DNA of 64,000 nucleotides, from assembly GCF_000708205.1 (NCBI RefSeq), contig NW_014575562.1, forward strand, positions 993,616 to 1,057,615. Reading direction: 5' to 3'. The notes under the pieces were generated by a model. The model saw only the letters and a list, made by a program, of their open reading frames with translations. It was not told where the DNA came from and searched no databases. The number at the start of each line of letters is the position of its first letter. Within the stretch, counting starts at the first letter, position 1. Source of the DNA: Mixia osmundae IAM 14324. Lineage: Eukaryota > Basidiomycota > Mixiomycetes > Mixiales > Mixiaceae. The position numbers and the translations under genes are program-made. Shown piece by piece: positions 48,369 to 59,212 of the stretch.

Positions 48369-50915
48369 TCAAGCACTTGCGTCTATTGGTGTATCACGAG
48401 GCAATGATGCTTCTTCGGCCTGCTGCTGCCGAAACAGCGCTGCTTTGCGAGACGTGCCATGCTGAAGCTCTGTGCTTTCCATACCCATGCGGCGGTCCCA
48501 GTCTGCGACTGTAGCATCGTTTTGACGCTTAACGATGAGCTGCCAGCCGGCCTGAGCCTGGGGCGGTATATATATCGGCCTCTGAGGTGGAAATGCCTCC
48601 GGCCTAGCGTCGGCGTTTTGCTCGAGATAAGTTTTGAGTGGCACGAAGCCTCGGCGGCGTTCCAGATATGTGACCGTGCGTGAGTCTCGCGAGAAGAAGA
48701 GCATCGTGAATGTATGATTAATGGGCGGTATGGCTTCGGCTTCCTGGACCTTACCCTCGCGAGTCAGGTCTGCAATCAGAGCTTCGCGGTCCGCGAGACA
48801 CTTGCGCACGAGCTTCTCGATGAGCATCGTTGCGCTATGGAAAGAATCGCCTGTCGCCCAGGGTATCGAGACGGCAACACTGTGTCAGTGTTAGACCAGT
48901 CATACGCCTTCGGTGCAGTAAACTCACAAGATAGTGCCATAGGTAATGTCCCATTCGCCCTGATTGAATCCGATCAGATCACGGTCAGGTCGAACGTAGA
49001 GTGTTCCCTCGTAAGGCAAGGCTTCATTCTCGCCGCCTTTGTTGCGGCCTGTCTTGCGAGGATTGCGCCGAGACCAGCGCAAGCCGAGATACCTTCGCCT
49101 ACGTTCGGCAGACTCGATATCGATGCGCAAGGTCGTCGAGACATGTTTCCAGCCTTCTGTAGCCATCATGTCCACTTCTTCGAATGTCGTCGCCTTTGCT
49201 AAGCCTGATTCGAGCATTTCTGGCACTGCCAGTGCTGCCCAAAGAGCTTGTTTGAAAATGCGTTGGCATTTGTCGAGAAGATAGTCATGATCACGGGGAT
49301 GCTGCAGAAGATGGTTGACGGGCAGAATATCATAGTCGATGTCGGTCATGTGCGCATAGCGCTGATGACCGAGAAGACAGGTCTTCTTGCCTGGAGTGAA
49401 GAGTTCTTTGGCTCGCCATCTGCCACTCCTACTCGCGCCCCCTCCTCCTCCACAATCCGAGCAGCGCTGATAAAGCGACCGACAGCGTGTGCAAATTGTC
49501 TCGAGGGTAAACGTGATACTTTCGCCGTTCTCCTTGTACAAGCAACCTTGACCGATAGCGCGGGTGCACACATCGCAGCTAAGCTTCTCCTTTGAGCCAT
49601 TTGTCCGCTTGCTCTTCTTCTTCGTCGACGATCGTGAACCAGTGACAAGGGGCACATCATCCTTGTGTTTCGCGAAGTGATGCGGCTGCAGCTCATCGCG
49701 CGCGAGAGGAGCCTCGGGCTCTGCTGGGGTATCTGCAGGCGTGTCGCCTGGTGAAAGGCAGGCCGAGCAACAGTAATCATTCTGAAAGGGCGCTGATATG
49801 TCTGCTGCAGTGCCGCGTATCAACAGAGAGCAGAAGCCCACGCCGCACGCCAGGCAAGAGATATTGATCTCTCTGGTGGGCAGACGTCCTTTGCCTTTGC
49901 GAGACATGTCTCCCTGAGTCTCCATCCCCTTTGCAGAGGGAGGTCTCGGCGAAGCTGCTGCGCTAGCAAGGGCCGACAATCGAGCTGTCTCTGCTTGGAA
50001 ATTGGCTTCGAATCTCGCCGACTGACTGCGCTCATCGAACCGATGCCATGGCGTCGGCGACATTTCATGGGTTGGTCGCGTCAGATTATGTACAGGCAAG
50101 CCTCTACTGACGGGAGGGTAATGATATGGCTGCGGCGAGGCTTCGTAAGACAGCTGAGGTGGCAACGTCGGGCCTTGTGGCACGCCATATTGCGCATAGC
50201 GTTGGGCAAAGGGACTATGGGATGACAGAGATGGGAGCTCTTCGGTGTCTTTTATCCTCTGGATGACTTGCGGGTAGGGATCATAGTCACTAGATCGCGG
50301 GCGTAGCAGCCCATTCGAGCGGCCGCTCGTGGGCCGCTGGTTGCCATAAACATGTTCGTGTGAGTCCATCGCATTCTGCCGATCAGTATTGGCAAAATGA
50401 TGTTGCAGTAGCGACGTATGCGCATAAGGAGGATCCGCGCGAATCAGTGCGGGCGGATAATAGGCTTGCTCGAGACGCGAGCTCTGAGGCGCATAGTCAA
50501 GTGGGACGGCATCGGAGAACTGCTCAGCCCATCAGCGTTTGGTAGCGCAGACTGTTTAAGCAATGAGACTGACGCTCAGTCTGCGGTTCGGCGTGGATGC
50601 ATCAGAATGACTTGTGTCGGCCGAGGATGTTTGGGCGTAAGAGGCGGCTGACGAGCCAGCATTAACGCTCAGGGCCCAGTCGTCTGACACTACGTGGGCG
50701 CCATACGGAGCTGGCACATGCGTTGTAGGCCCGTACGACGTAACGTGTGGATCCAATGCCGCTGCATCATGAACAAACAAGTCCGCTGGGCGTTCAGCTC
50801 TCGGGTCTGGAGGGAGGACATGACCGCCCTGGAGGTTCAGGCTGCCATAGTGCTGCAAGTAGACATCGTCCGGGTGCGCTAGCCATGACTTGGCAGCGTG
50901 CGCATGCTGCTCCAT
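48369..50915 (-). CDS. Uncharacterised cysteine-rich protein, about 790 aa
   Basis: I do not recognise this family. The start at 50915 (MEQHAHAAKSWLAHPDD) is chosen because the frame above it has no ATG. The intron at about 50526-50573 joins PNRRLS to FSDAVPLDYAPQSSRLEQ. A disordered N-terminal half of about 300 residues, rich in Pro, Ser and Tyr, precedes two Cys clusters: ISCLACGVGFC and NDYCCSACLSPG, then LSCDVCTRAIGQGCL and ICTRCRSLYQRCSDCGGG. These look like zinc-binding modules. The rest is folded and well composed: KQALWAALAVPEML, YEGTLYVRPDRDLIGFNQGEWDITYGTI, and across an intron (48826-48925 region) MLIEKLVRKCLADREALIADLT, VTYLERRRGFVPLKTYLEQN. Possibly a nuclear regulator; function unknown. 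Confidence 0.7.
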
Positions 50916-51870
50916 TTCATTACCAGCTGAGTTCGTGGACCGCTCCTTAGTCCTAATTCGGGATCGGCCCAGTGATGGCGTAGCCGTGATTGAGCTCTGC
51001 TGCGCACTCAACGTGCCGGCCGCCGGCTGCCGTGCAGACAATGATTGCACAGCGAACACGAGCCAATGGACAATCTGATTGAGCTCTGCTCCCTGCCAAA
51101 ATGAAGTTGACACGCTGACAATTCTTCGCGGGAAGCTGGATGACTTTGGATTTGACCGGCTCGAAAACGAAAGACGGCTTCCCGGTCGACATCAGCTGGT
51201 CCTGTCAACGCGATGTCCCTCATGGTTTGGCCATCGAACAAATTCCCCATTCCCCCTCGCTACGAGCAGGTGATCGACTTCCTGCGAAACATGCCTCGAC
51301 GTCAACAAGGGCGTCCTGGCGCTCGCTCGCAAGATGTGCCGCCATCGTTCGCACGAACGGTTGTCTTGATCCTGCAGCTGCTCTAGCTCTTACAGAGTGC
51401 AAGGCATACTTCATTCGCAAGACGAACGACGTCGTCATTTCTCAGCAACTGCTCGATCGATGCATCGCAAGGGTCCTCGATGGTGCGCAAAGGATCGCAG
51501 GCATGCTCGTATCCCGAAGTCATCCGCAGAAATATCAATGGCGAGCTCACGCAGAACGTCTACAGGATCGCACCTTCTTGCCATTGACGGGCACTTTGAG
51601 ACGCAATCAAGCTGCTCTAGCAGAAGTCACGAAGAGTGTCTCTATATCGCTGCGCTGATAGAAACGACCTCATGACAAACGGGTGCCCGCCTGTTTGGCA
51701 AGGGCCTATTGTATGAAGAATGGCATTGCCGTCCGACCCAGTCCACCACTGCTGAGGCATGACTTAGCGCGCAGCTCACTGGCTGCTATTGCAATCAGAT
51801 GACTTATACAAAATTATCAGCCCCTCACTACCCGTGTGCTATCCCAATTTTGCCAAATGTAAGAGAATAT
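50916..51870. other. Region between the cysteine-rich gene and the permease
   Basis: No gene called. A plus-strand frame from an ATG at 51140 runs 172 codons without a stop (MTLDLTGSKTKDGFPVDISW near its start, CKAYFIRKTNDVVISQQLLD in the middle), and nearby segments in other frames also look partly coding. A short multi-exon gene between about 51100 and 51660 is therefore possible, but I could not build a consistent model or recognise a family. The final 200 bp are AT-richer and probably the 3' region of the permease gene. Confidence 0.35.
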
Positions 51871-54002
51871 TTACAGAGCAGAAGGAGCAGTCGATCTCTC
51901 CTCGGTGAAGATGCCATGCGGCTTCTCATTCGGGAAAGTGGCTTGTTGTGCATGTTCATTGCCGCCAAGGTCGCTATTTGAGCTCTCGGACGGCTTCTCG
52001 ACGGCATTATCGGCCAGATGAGCCTGGAGCCTCGGATCGTCAGTCTCTGCAAGGTGAGCTTCGAGGATCGCGTCTTCGTGTACAGGCGGTCCTTGGTAGT
52101 GCTTTCTGCCCCAGATGCCGTACCAAGCCGCGGAGATGAGGACCACACCGATGAGCACAGCGCTTGCGTAATTGATATACGCAGCCGTGATGGGGATATA
52201 CGACGGCATACAGAACAGAGGCACTGCTAGGATACTCCAAGCTGATGGCACATCATGAGCAAGCATTTGTGATCACAGACAGGGACATACCGATAGCGAC
52301 CACATTGGCGACGAAACCGACCGAGCCCCAATAGTATTTGCCAGCCCTGATCTGTTGCCGGCCCTCGGCGAAGGAGACGATGATCGGCACCGCGTAAGAG
52401 ATCGTCAGTAGGATGACGCCACTGCCTGAGAAAGCATTGAAAGCAGCATAGGAGCCAAAGTAGATGGCGCCCAGGCCGATTTGAATGGCCATCGACAGCA
52501 TCATCGCATTGAGTGGGACGTCTAGAGACTTGTTGCAGTTGCCCCACCATCTGCTGCCTGGGATAGCGCCGTCTCTCGAGAAGGCCCACGTGCAGCGAGA
52601 AGCGGCGGTGGTACAGGCCACACCACAGAGGAGGCCAAGGACAAGCAGAGGGACGAGCAAGCCGAACGCGCCGCCAGAGGAGCCTACTGCCGACTTCAGG
52701 ATCGCAGGGACTGGTTGTCCAGAGGGCAAAGCGACGAGGTATGCCAGATCAGGCAGAACGAACAGCAGCGGTCTGCGATAATGTCAGTCATACCCTGTTC
52801 AAGGGCCCGCACAAAGCTTACAGCAGGAAAAGAACACCAAAGATGCCGTTGACAAAGACAGTGGCGAGCATTGCCTTTGGTACCTGAGTTTCCGGCTTGG
52901 CGACCTCTTCGCACATGCTCACGATCATGCCTGGTGAAGGGTCAGCGGACATCACAGTGCACGTCATGGAACTTACCAGTCGATGACGTCGCATAAGCAG
53001 CCTGCAAGAGCCCGATCTGTTATCACGCATATGTCAGCAAGCGTGCGTTGGGAAGCAAACCAGAACGAGCCATAAAGGACCATCCCCGCGGCCAGCCAGA
53101 ATTGGATGGATCGAAATTGGTGAACACATATTTCGCGTTGTGCCGTCCCTCCTTGGCGAGGACGAGGACGACGATGAGGATGGCGATGATGCCAGCAAAA
53201 TTCCAAAAGATCGCAAATGTGTCCAAGAGCGGCAAAAAGCGATTGCCGAAAGCTGAGATAGCGTTGCAGAGCAAAGTGATGCCTAGGAAGACCAGGAAGA
53301 CCTGATATGCCTCTGCTGCGAATATTCCTACGCCAGGGGAGCTTTCGAATAAATTGATCGATGCGACGAGGAAGAGCGTCGTTCCGAAATTGACGGCTAG
53401 CGTGATCGTGATATTGCCGGCGACAAATGCATAGCCACCTATGGCCGAGTCAGACATCCGTCTGTGGCAGAAACACGCAAGCCTGACGCACAGATGTAGG
53501 ACGCAATCTTGCGGTAACGCTTGGGAGCAAGCATGAATGTGAAGAAATAGACGCCTGATGCGCTGGGATAGACCGAGCAGATCTCACCAAGACTGAGTGC
53601 AACGCATGCTGCTCGAGGCATGAGCATTGGCAAGCTTTATTATATGCAGATCGACCGACCGATGACAAAAGTCAAGCCGACCCATCCCCAGATGACATTC
53701 GCCGGTCCGCCGCCGAGGAGAGAGTAGTACATCGTCGTAGCGAGACCGTACGGAATGGACGCTAGCACTGAGCACATGAAGACGACCTGAAGGGTCGATC
53801 GGTTGCGAATGAGCACTGGCTGGTAGCCCATTCTCAATAATGCGGCGTCTGCCGATTCCTCCTCCGTCACAGTCACACCATCGCGGCCACCATTGTGCAG
53901 CTCGTGTCTTGGAAATTCATCCTTCTTCTCGCTTGACGGCCTGGATTCCATGATGGGTTCCTTCGACACTGGAGCTTGCTGATGGAAATCTGTTGTTGCC
54001 AT
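51871..54002 (-). CDS. APC-family permease (amino acid/choline type; possible thiamine carrier)
   Basis: Plasma-membrane transporter of the fungal amino acid/choline subfamily (Uga4, Hnm1 and S. pombe Thi9 relatives), with twelve predicted helices over six exons. Start 54002 (MATTDFHQQAPVSKEP). The cytosolic N-tail contains DAALLRMGYQPVLIRNRSTLQVVF, typical of the group. Helix 1-2 motifs: FMCSVLASIPYGLATTMYYSLLGGGP. Later motifs: EICSVYPSASGVYFFTFML, AGNITITLAVNFGT, STGMIVSMCEEVAKPETQVP, TTAASRCTWAFSRDGAIPGS and ISYAVPIIVSFAEGRQQ. The C-tail is polar and acidic. The substrate cannot be read from sequence. The divergent partner is thiamine pyrophosphokinase, 224 bp between start codons, so thiamine uptake is a reasonable hypothesis. 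Confidence 0.87.
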
Positions 54003-54226
54003 CTCGCCCTATGACCGACGAGCACAGGCAAGGTGAAAAGGGCGGAGGAAGAATTGTTGGCTCTGGATATGGCCGGCGCTCTACGCATTCCAGATTGACG
54101 GGAAGGCATCCGATCTTATGTGATCGGATCGATAAGAGCCAGCTGACCGTGGATCATCAAGATTATCAGCGCGCTTGCTCCGACTTCGCCCCCGCCGTGT
54201 GGTTTTGGCAGGCGATCTGGGACTGC
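54003..54226. promoter_or_regulatory. Shared divergent promoter of permease and thiamine pyrophosphokinase
   Basis: Only 224 bp separate the two start codons. A perfect 8-bp inverted repeat, ATCCGATC with a 6-base spacer (TTATGT) and GATCGGAT, lies at 54108-54129, near the centre of the interval. Two-fold symmetry in a bidirectional promoter would suit a dimeric regulator. No thiamine pyrophosphate riboswitch core (such as CTGAGA with its partner helix) was seen here. Confidence 0.5.
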
Positions 54227-55259
54227 ATGTGCACGATAGAGCGATGGGAGCCGACCTTTCTCTATCCTGGCAGACCACCACATGAGCTCATCGCGCTGAT
54301 CATTCTCAACACACCCATCACTGACACTGCGACCTTTCGTCAAATCTGGTTTAAAGGTGCTCCTCTCGACCTTTGTCGATACAGCCAGAGCCTGATAGAC
54401 CCCACAGCCAGCTACAGAGTCTGTGCAGATGGTGGCGCAAACCGTTTGCTCGCCGCCTCCGAGGCAATGCGCCAATCGTGAGCGGCAGGCTAGTGACGCG
54501 CCACATGCTCAAGAAGAGGCAGCTTCGTACCCGATCTGATCAAAGGAGACTTGGACTCTATAAGGCCGGATATAAAGCGGCATTTCGAGCAGTTGGTATG
54601 TCAAATCAACACGCACGACTCGTCGACTGAGCAATGGGCCTGCAGGGCGTGCCTATCGTCGAAGATCCTGACCAATACGCAACGGATCTCGGCAAATGCG
54701 TCAAAGCAGTCGCAGAGCAAGACGCTGCAAAGCGCACAGAGGTATGTGTCAACTTGGCCAGCTCGTCACAAACTGAGCTCTTGTGAAAAGCATGTTATCG
54801 TCATTCTCGGTGGACTGCAAGGCCGGCTCGATCAAACCATGCACACTTTGCATGCCATTACCAAGCTTGCGAAGACTCGGAAGCGCGTCTGGGTCGTCAG
54901 TGAAGAGTCTCTCGCCTGCGTGCTCGACAAGGTGAGCAGCAAAGACAGTCCCCTGGATTTCTGTGGACACAATGATTAGGGTGAACACGAGCTTGTCATC
55001 GATCAGCACATACTTGGGCCGACCTGCGGGCTCCTGCCGATAGGTACAGATTCTGCACTTGTCACAACCAAGGGCCTCGAATGGAATCTCAGTAAAGCTA
55101 GTGCAGGAACAATAAGTCCCGCGGCTGATGTGGGTAGCAGGCGATACAGAGACAAGCATGAGCACGATGGTCTCCACGTCTAATCACATCGTCTCAGATC
55201 TCGTACAGGTGACAACAAACAGACTGATAGTGTGGACTTGCGCCATATTGGCTTCGTGA
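54227..55259 (+). CDS. Thiamine pyrophosphokinase
   Basis: Transfers pyrophosphate from ATP to thiamine, making the cofactor TPP. Start 54227 (MCTIERWEPTFLYPGR); a longer frame upstream lacks conservation. Motifs over several short introns: HELIALIILNTPI, YRVCADGGANRLL, PDLIKGDLDSIRPDI, then GVPIVEDPDQYATDLGKCVK, VILGGLQGRLDQTMHTLHAI, and HILGPTCGLLPIGTDSA. The last intron (donor GTAAAG, near 55094-55148) joins GLEWNLKTSMSTMVST to SNHIVSDLVQVTT, the substrate-binding tail, ending at a TGA at 55257-55259. The DGGANR, GDLDS and G-R-L-D-Q elements match family active-site positions. Divergent from a permease of the family that contains a fission yeast thiamine carrier. Confidence 0.9.
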
Positions 55260-55277
55260 ACGTTGTGCGGTATATGC

Positions 55278-55773
55278 GAATACATCGAGGCGTTTAGAAG
55301 CAGGCCGGTATAAGTGAGCTCTCGGGTGGTATCAAGTCTGCAGAGCGTCAATGCTGCATGACGTTGCTTCTANCTTTGGTCGAGGTGATTGCTTCTGAGA
55401 GCTATTGATGGCTTGTTGAAGAGCATCCAGACTTCTAGACAGCTCAACAAGCTTGATCGACCCTTTGAATACATCGAGGCGTTTAGAAGCAGGCCGGTAT
55501 AAGTGAGCTCTCGGGTGGTATCAAGTCTGCAGAGCGTCAATGCTGCATGACGTTGCTTCTANNNNNNNNNNNNNNNNNNNNNNNNNNNNNNNNNNNNNNN
55601 NNNNNNNNNNNNNNNNNNNNNNNNNNNNNNNNNNNNNNNNNNNNNNNNNNNNNNNNNNNNNNNNNNNNNNNNNNNNNNNCTTTGGTCGAGGTGATTGCTT
55701 CTGAGAGCTATTGATGGCTTGTTGAAGAGCATCCAGACTTCTAGACAGCTCAACAAGCTTGATCGACCCTTTG
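55278..55773. repeat. 189-bp direct duplication around an assembly gap
   Basis: Segment A (55278-55372) is followed by one N (55373) and segment B (about 55374-55466). The same A (55467-55561) then recurs, followed by 118 N and B again (55680-55773). Every visible base of A and B is repeated exactly with a period of 189. Identity this perfect, with an N at the same internal point in both copies, looks like two alternative joins of one locus placed side by side by the assembler, not a real tandem repeat. Confidence 0.85.
55562..55679. other. Assembly gap of 118 N
   Basis: Run of undefined bases. It interrupts the 3' end of the hybrid histidine kinase gene, whose final exon is readable only up to the gap edge. 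Confidence 0.98.
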
Positions 55774-58700
55774 ACGAAGTAATCGTCAAGCTCTGAGCAC
55801 TAACATTAGTTTGGCGCTATGTTTGTGCAAGTAGACCCACCTCCTGTGCCGAGCAATCCCTCTCGGCTAGAGTCTTCCTTGCTCGAGCCAGAGAAGGCAA
55901 CGATCCTGGCGCGTGGTAAGCGATACGCCTGCTCAAGTTTGCGTATCTGCGCCGCGGCTTCCAGGCCAGAAGTGGGCATCTGTATGTCCGTCCTGCCGTC
56001 ACCTTCGATCAACGTCCGCTGCAAGTCATATCACAGCAAAGCCTACCAGATGAGGTGGGGCCGGAAAGTGAGATAATTTTCTACGAGGCGAGAGCCGTCA
56101 TCGACTGCGATATATTGCACTTTCTTGCGCTTTAACAGACCGACAAGGATGTTGCGCGAGACCACATTGTCCTCTGCGACCATGACGCGAAGGCCCGCAG
56201 ACTCAGATTGCTCATCGACTGAGGACTCTGTGCCTGAGGCTGATTTGGGGGGTGTGCTCGGGCGATCGGCCTCCTTGCCGAGATGCAGCTTTCTGCGATC
56301 TGGCTCGCGGGCTAGTGCACTGTTGCTGTATGCTCTGGCGATTTGTCGGTGTTCACACTGTCGCTCATGTCGGAAGCGAAGCGGCAAGGTGACATACACA
56401 GTCGTACCGACGCCAAGCTGTGACTGCAAATCGATTTCACCATGCATCCGCCTGACGAGATTCAGGACTAGCGAGAGACCCAAGCCTGCACCTTCGAGCA
56501 ACGGGTTCTCTTGCTTGAATGGTTTGAAATAAGACCGTTTGGCGACGAACTCTTCGCTCATACCGCAGCCCGTGTCGGCAACGATCAGCTGAATACAGTC
56601 TGGCCCGTCTGTCGCGCCCTGATATTGCTGCAACGTCACACGAATCGAGCCAGACTTGACAAATTTGATTGAATTGCTTAGCAAGTTGAGAATGATGCGT
56701 CGCAGACCAGTCGCATCGATGACAGCCAGCCAATCTGATCGCTGCTCGATCTCAGCAATGATTTCGACGTGTGTAGGCTCTGCAACGATCGTGTTGATGT
56801 TGGCATCGCTGACGACCAATGAATCGAAGTGCGCCTTCCTGACGGCGCAGGATCGGACCGTTGAGATGAGCAATTCCTCAAGATCTACTTCAGTAGGGGC
56901 AGGGGCTGCTTTGCTGCCAGCTTGACCGAACTCGAGTACATCCTCGAGAATGTCGCGAAGCGAAGTCGAAGCAACGTGCATGAGATCGAGCAGCGATAAG
57001 ACATAATCGCTGTCCGGATTGGGTGCGATCGCCTCCTGAACTGCCTCGATCTGCATCATGATCGACGATATAGGTATCCTCAGCTCTGCCAAGGGGTCAG
57101 CTGAGAAAGCAATAGCTGCAATGCACCTACCATGTGAGATGGAGCTGATGAAAGAGGACTGTACGTTTTGAGCTTGGTGTAATTGGCGTCGCTGCAGTGA
57201 CGACATGCAGATCGCGCCGATTGCTCTGGCAATCGTTTCAGACGCTAGATCGAACGGTGACCAAGGAGCTGATTTGACCGCCATCAGGATCATCTGAGGC
57301 TGCGTGTCATTGTTGAAGAAGGGCATGACGAGCGCTTCTTGTGTCCTTGCAGGAAGCAATTTAGCTAGGACAACCGTGAGCTCATCCCAGCTGAAGTTGA
57401 CGCGACTGTCCTGCAAGTAGCGCAACAAGACCTCGGACAGCAGCTGACTAGTGTCATCGTTGCGCAACCGCTGAGACCAGCCGTCGCACTCTAGTGATTC
57501 GAATTTCCCAAGGATGCGCGTTCGTGCAGATGCATTCGCATCAAGCATGTATTGCGGCCGATCGTTAGGCCCTTCGTGCTCTTGCGGCGCGTCTTCTAAC
57601 CAGCCGACACTCGTGCCATCGAGCGCAGCAGTGGCACGCGCTTTGCGTGCTTGCTTGCCCCTGCTTTTCGGCGCGGCAGAGACGTCAGAAGTCGCGCTTC
57701 GCGCTTGCGATGCAAAGTCTGTTGCCCCGTGCTTAGATATATGGAATTCTCGAGCGTCTAGTATGAGCACGCCGTCAGCGTGTAGCAATCGACGGGCGCT
57801 CTCAGCTGCGCGATCGAACAGAGTCATGTCCGTCTCTTCGAGGGTGTCGCTCTGTGACGGTTCGGACAGTACAGTTCCAGGCAGACCGGTCGACTGTCGA
57901 TCGGCTTGAGACGCGGACGCTGTCGATGTTCTGCGTAGCTCTGCCGGCGCGTTCGCCGCGCCGTCACTTGGCTCGCTGAGTGTCTTGATCAGCAAGCTTG
58001 ACAAGTCGTCCCTGATGCATTCATTTCTATCCGCTGTACGCCTTCGGAGAGCTACTTCAATTTCCGCGCCCATTTGTTCTCCGAAATCGTTCAGCAGGGA
58101 CAAGTCAGCTCCGCTGAGAGGAGCGAAGCGTTGATCTTGTCGACCTTGATCTATGAGACACAGGTGACCGATAAGTGTAGGCTTATCTGGGCCTTCCAAA
58201 TTTGCCTCGACAGGCTGCTTAACGAAGCATGTTATGCCGCCAGGTGCTGACAGCATTCCAGTGCTTTCGGGGTGCTCGACAGTCGCGTCTTTGCTAGTGC
58301 AGATCGAAATGTCCTGTGACTCGAGGTATATAGCTTGCTGGGCCGACAGCCCCATGGACGCCACGACAGCACGGCATTCTAGATCACCCAGGACTAGCGC
58401 TACCGCAGGAACGCTAAAGACGCTCTTCACGATGCGTAACGCTCTCAGAATACCCACGCGTGAGCTGTTGTCCCTGAGCGCAAATCTGCAGACGCGATTT
58501 GGATTAGCTGCTGAGGGCCGGCAATTCGCGTGGACGTACCGTTGAAGCACTGCTTGAGGATCGGTCCCGGCGCGGTATGCCTTGGCCGCAAAGTGACCGT
58601 GGAGATGATAGTGTTGCAATGCTTTGCGGGCCTCATCGCCTTGCCGGCTCGCGTAGGCGGCGACGGCGGCGGGCGCCGGACTACCTCCGGAGAGGGACTC

Positions 58701-58946
58701 GGAAACGCTTGATCTGTGCTGCGACATAAGACTGCCTACCGATTCTGTACTGATGAGTCGATCAATGCCGGGCCTGGAGCTTCCTTCCTGACCAGCAACG
58801 GGAGCGTAGCTATTGAGACCGTTGTACATAAGAAGTTTGTCCCTGGCCGCTGTCTCGTCAACCGACAGCTTTCGTCTGGCTGCCAGCGTCGGCAAGATGG
58901 CCTTGCCAATCTCTCGAGGCGAGCCGGGCATCTTAGCGTCCCCCAT
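55680..58946 (-). CDS. Hybrid histidine kinase with receiver domain, 3' end in gap
   Basis: A two-component phosphorelay sensor. Start 58946 (MGDAKMPGSPREIG); the frame above opens with GTG only. Disordered N-terminus, then a GAF-like sensor part (FALRDNSSRVGILRALRIV to LIGHLCLIDQ). Removing an intron with donor GTAGGT (about 57083-57130) forms the H-box, ISSISHELRIPISSIMM, with the phospho-accepting His. The ATPase domain has the N-box NLLSNSIKFVKSGSI, ADTGCGMSEE (G1), KPFKQENPLLEGAGLGLSLV (F and G2). The receiver reads RVMVAEDNVVSRNILVGLLK. After an intron near 56008-56059 comes the phospho-acceptor Asp in TDIQMP, then RIVAFSG. One more exon supplies DDYFVKGSIKLVELSRSL with the receiver lysine, then reaches the gap. 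No membrane helix is visible. Confidence 0.87.
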
Positions 58947-59212
58947 GACTGGAAGAGCGCGCACGCGATATTCCGCTATGCTGGGTCGGAGATCAAGGAG
59001 ACCAAGGATCCACCGTCAAAGCCAACATTGCTGTTCTGCGCGCTCTTGGAGTGCAATGCGGTGACTGTGCGTGCTTCGTGCCGAGCTCAGGCAGCGTGGC
59101 ACGCCTACTTGCCGAGACTTCTTGGTATCAAAGTCGATCTTTCGGAGTTGGAATCTCGAAAAGATCTCAAATTTGCATTCGGGACCACAAATCGCCGATG
59201 ATCGATCTGCGC

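Noticed and set aside
54003-54226. A thiamine pyrophosphate riboswitch upstream of thiamine pyrophosphokinase
   Set aside because: I looked for the conserved CTGAGA core and partner helices on both strands and did not see them.
55278-55773. Terminal repeats of a mobile element around the gap
   Set aside because: The duplication is a direct, exact side-by-side copy including part of the kinase coding exon, with no target-site pattern; assembly artefact is simpler.
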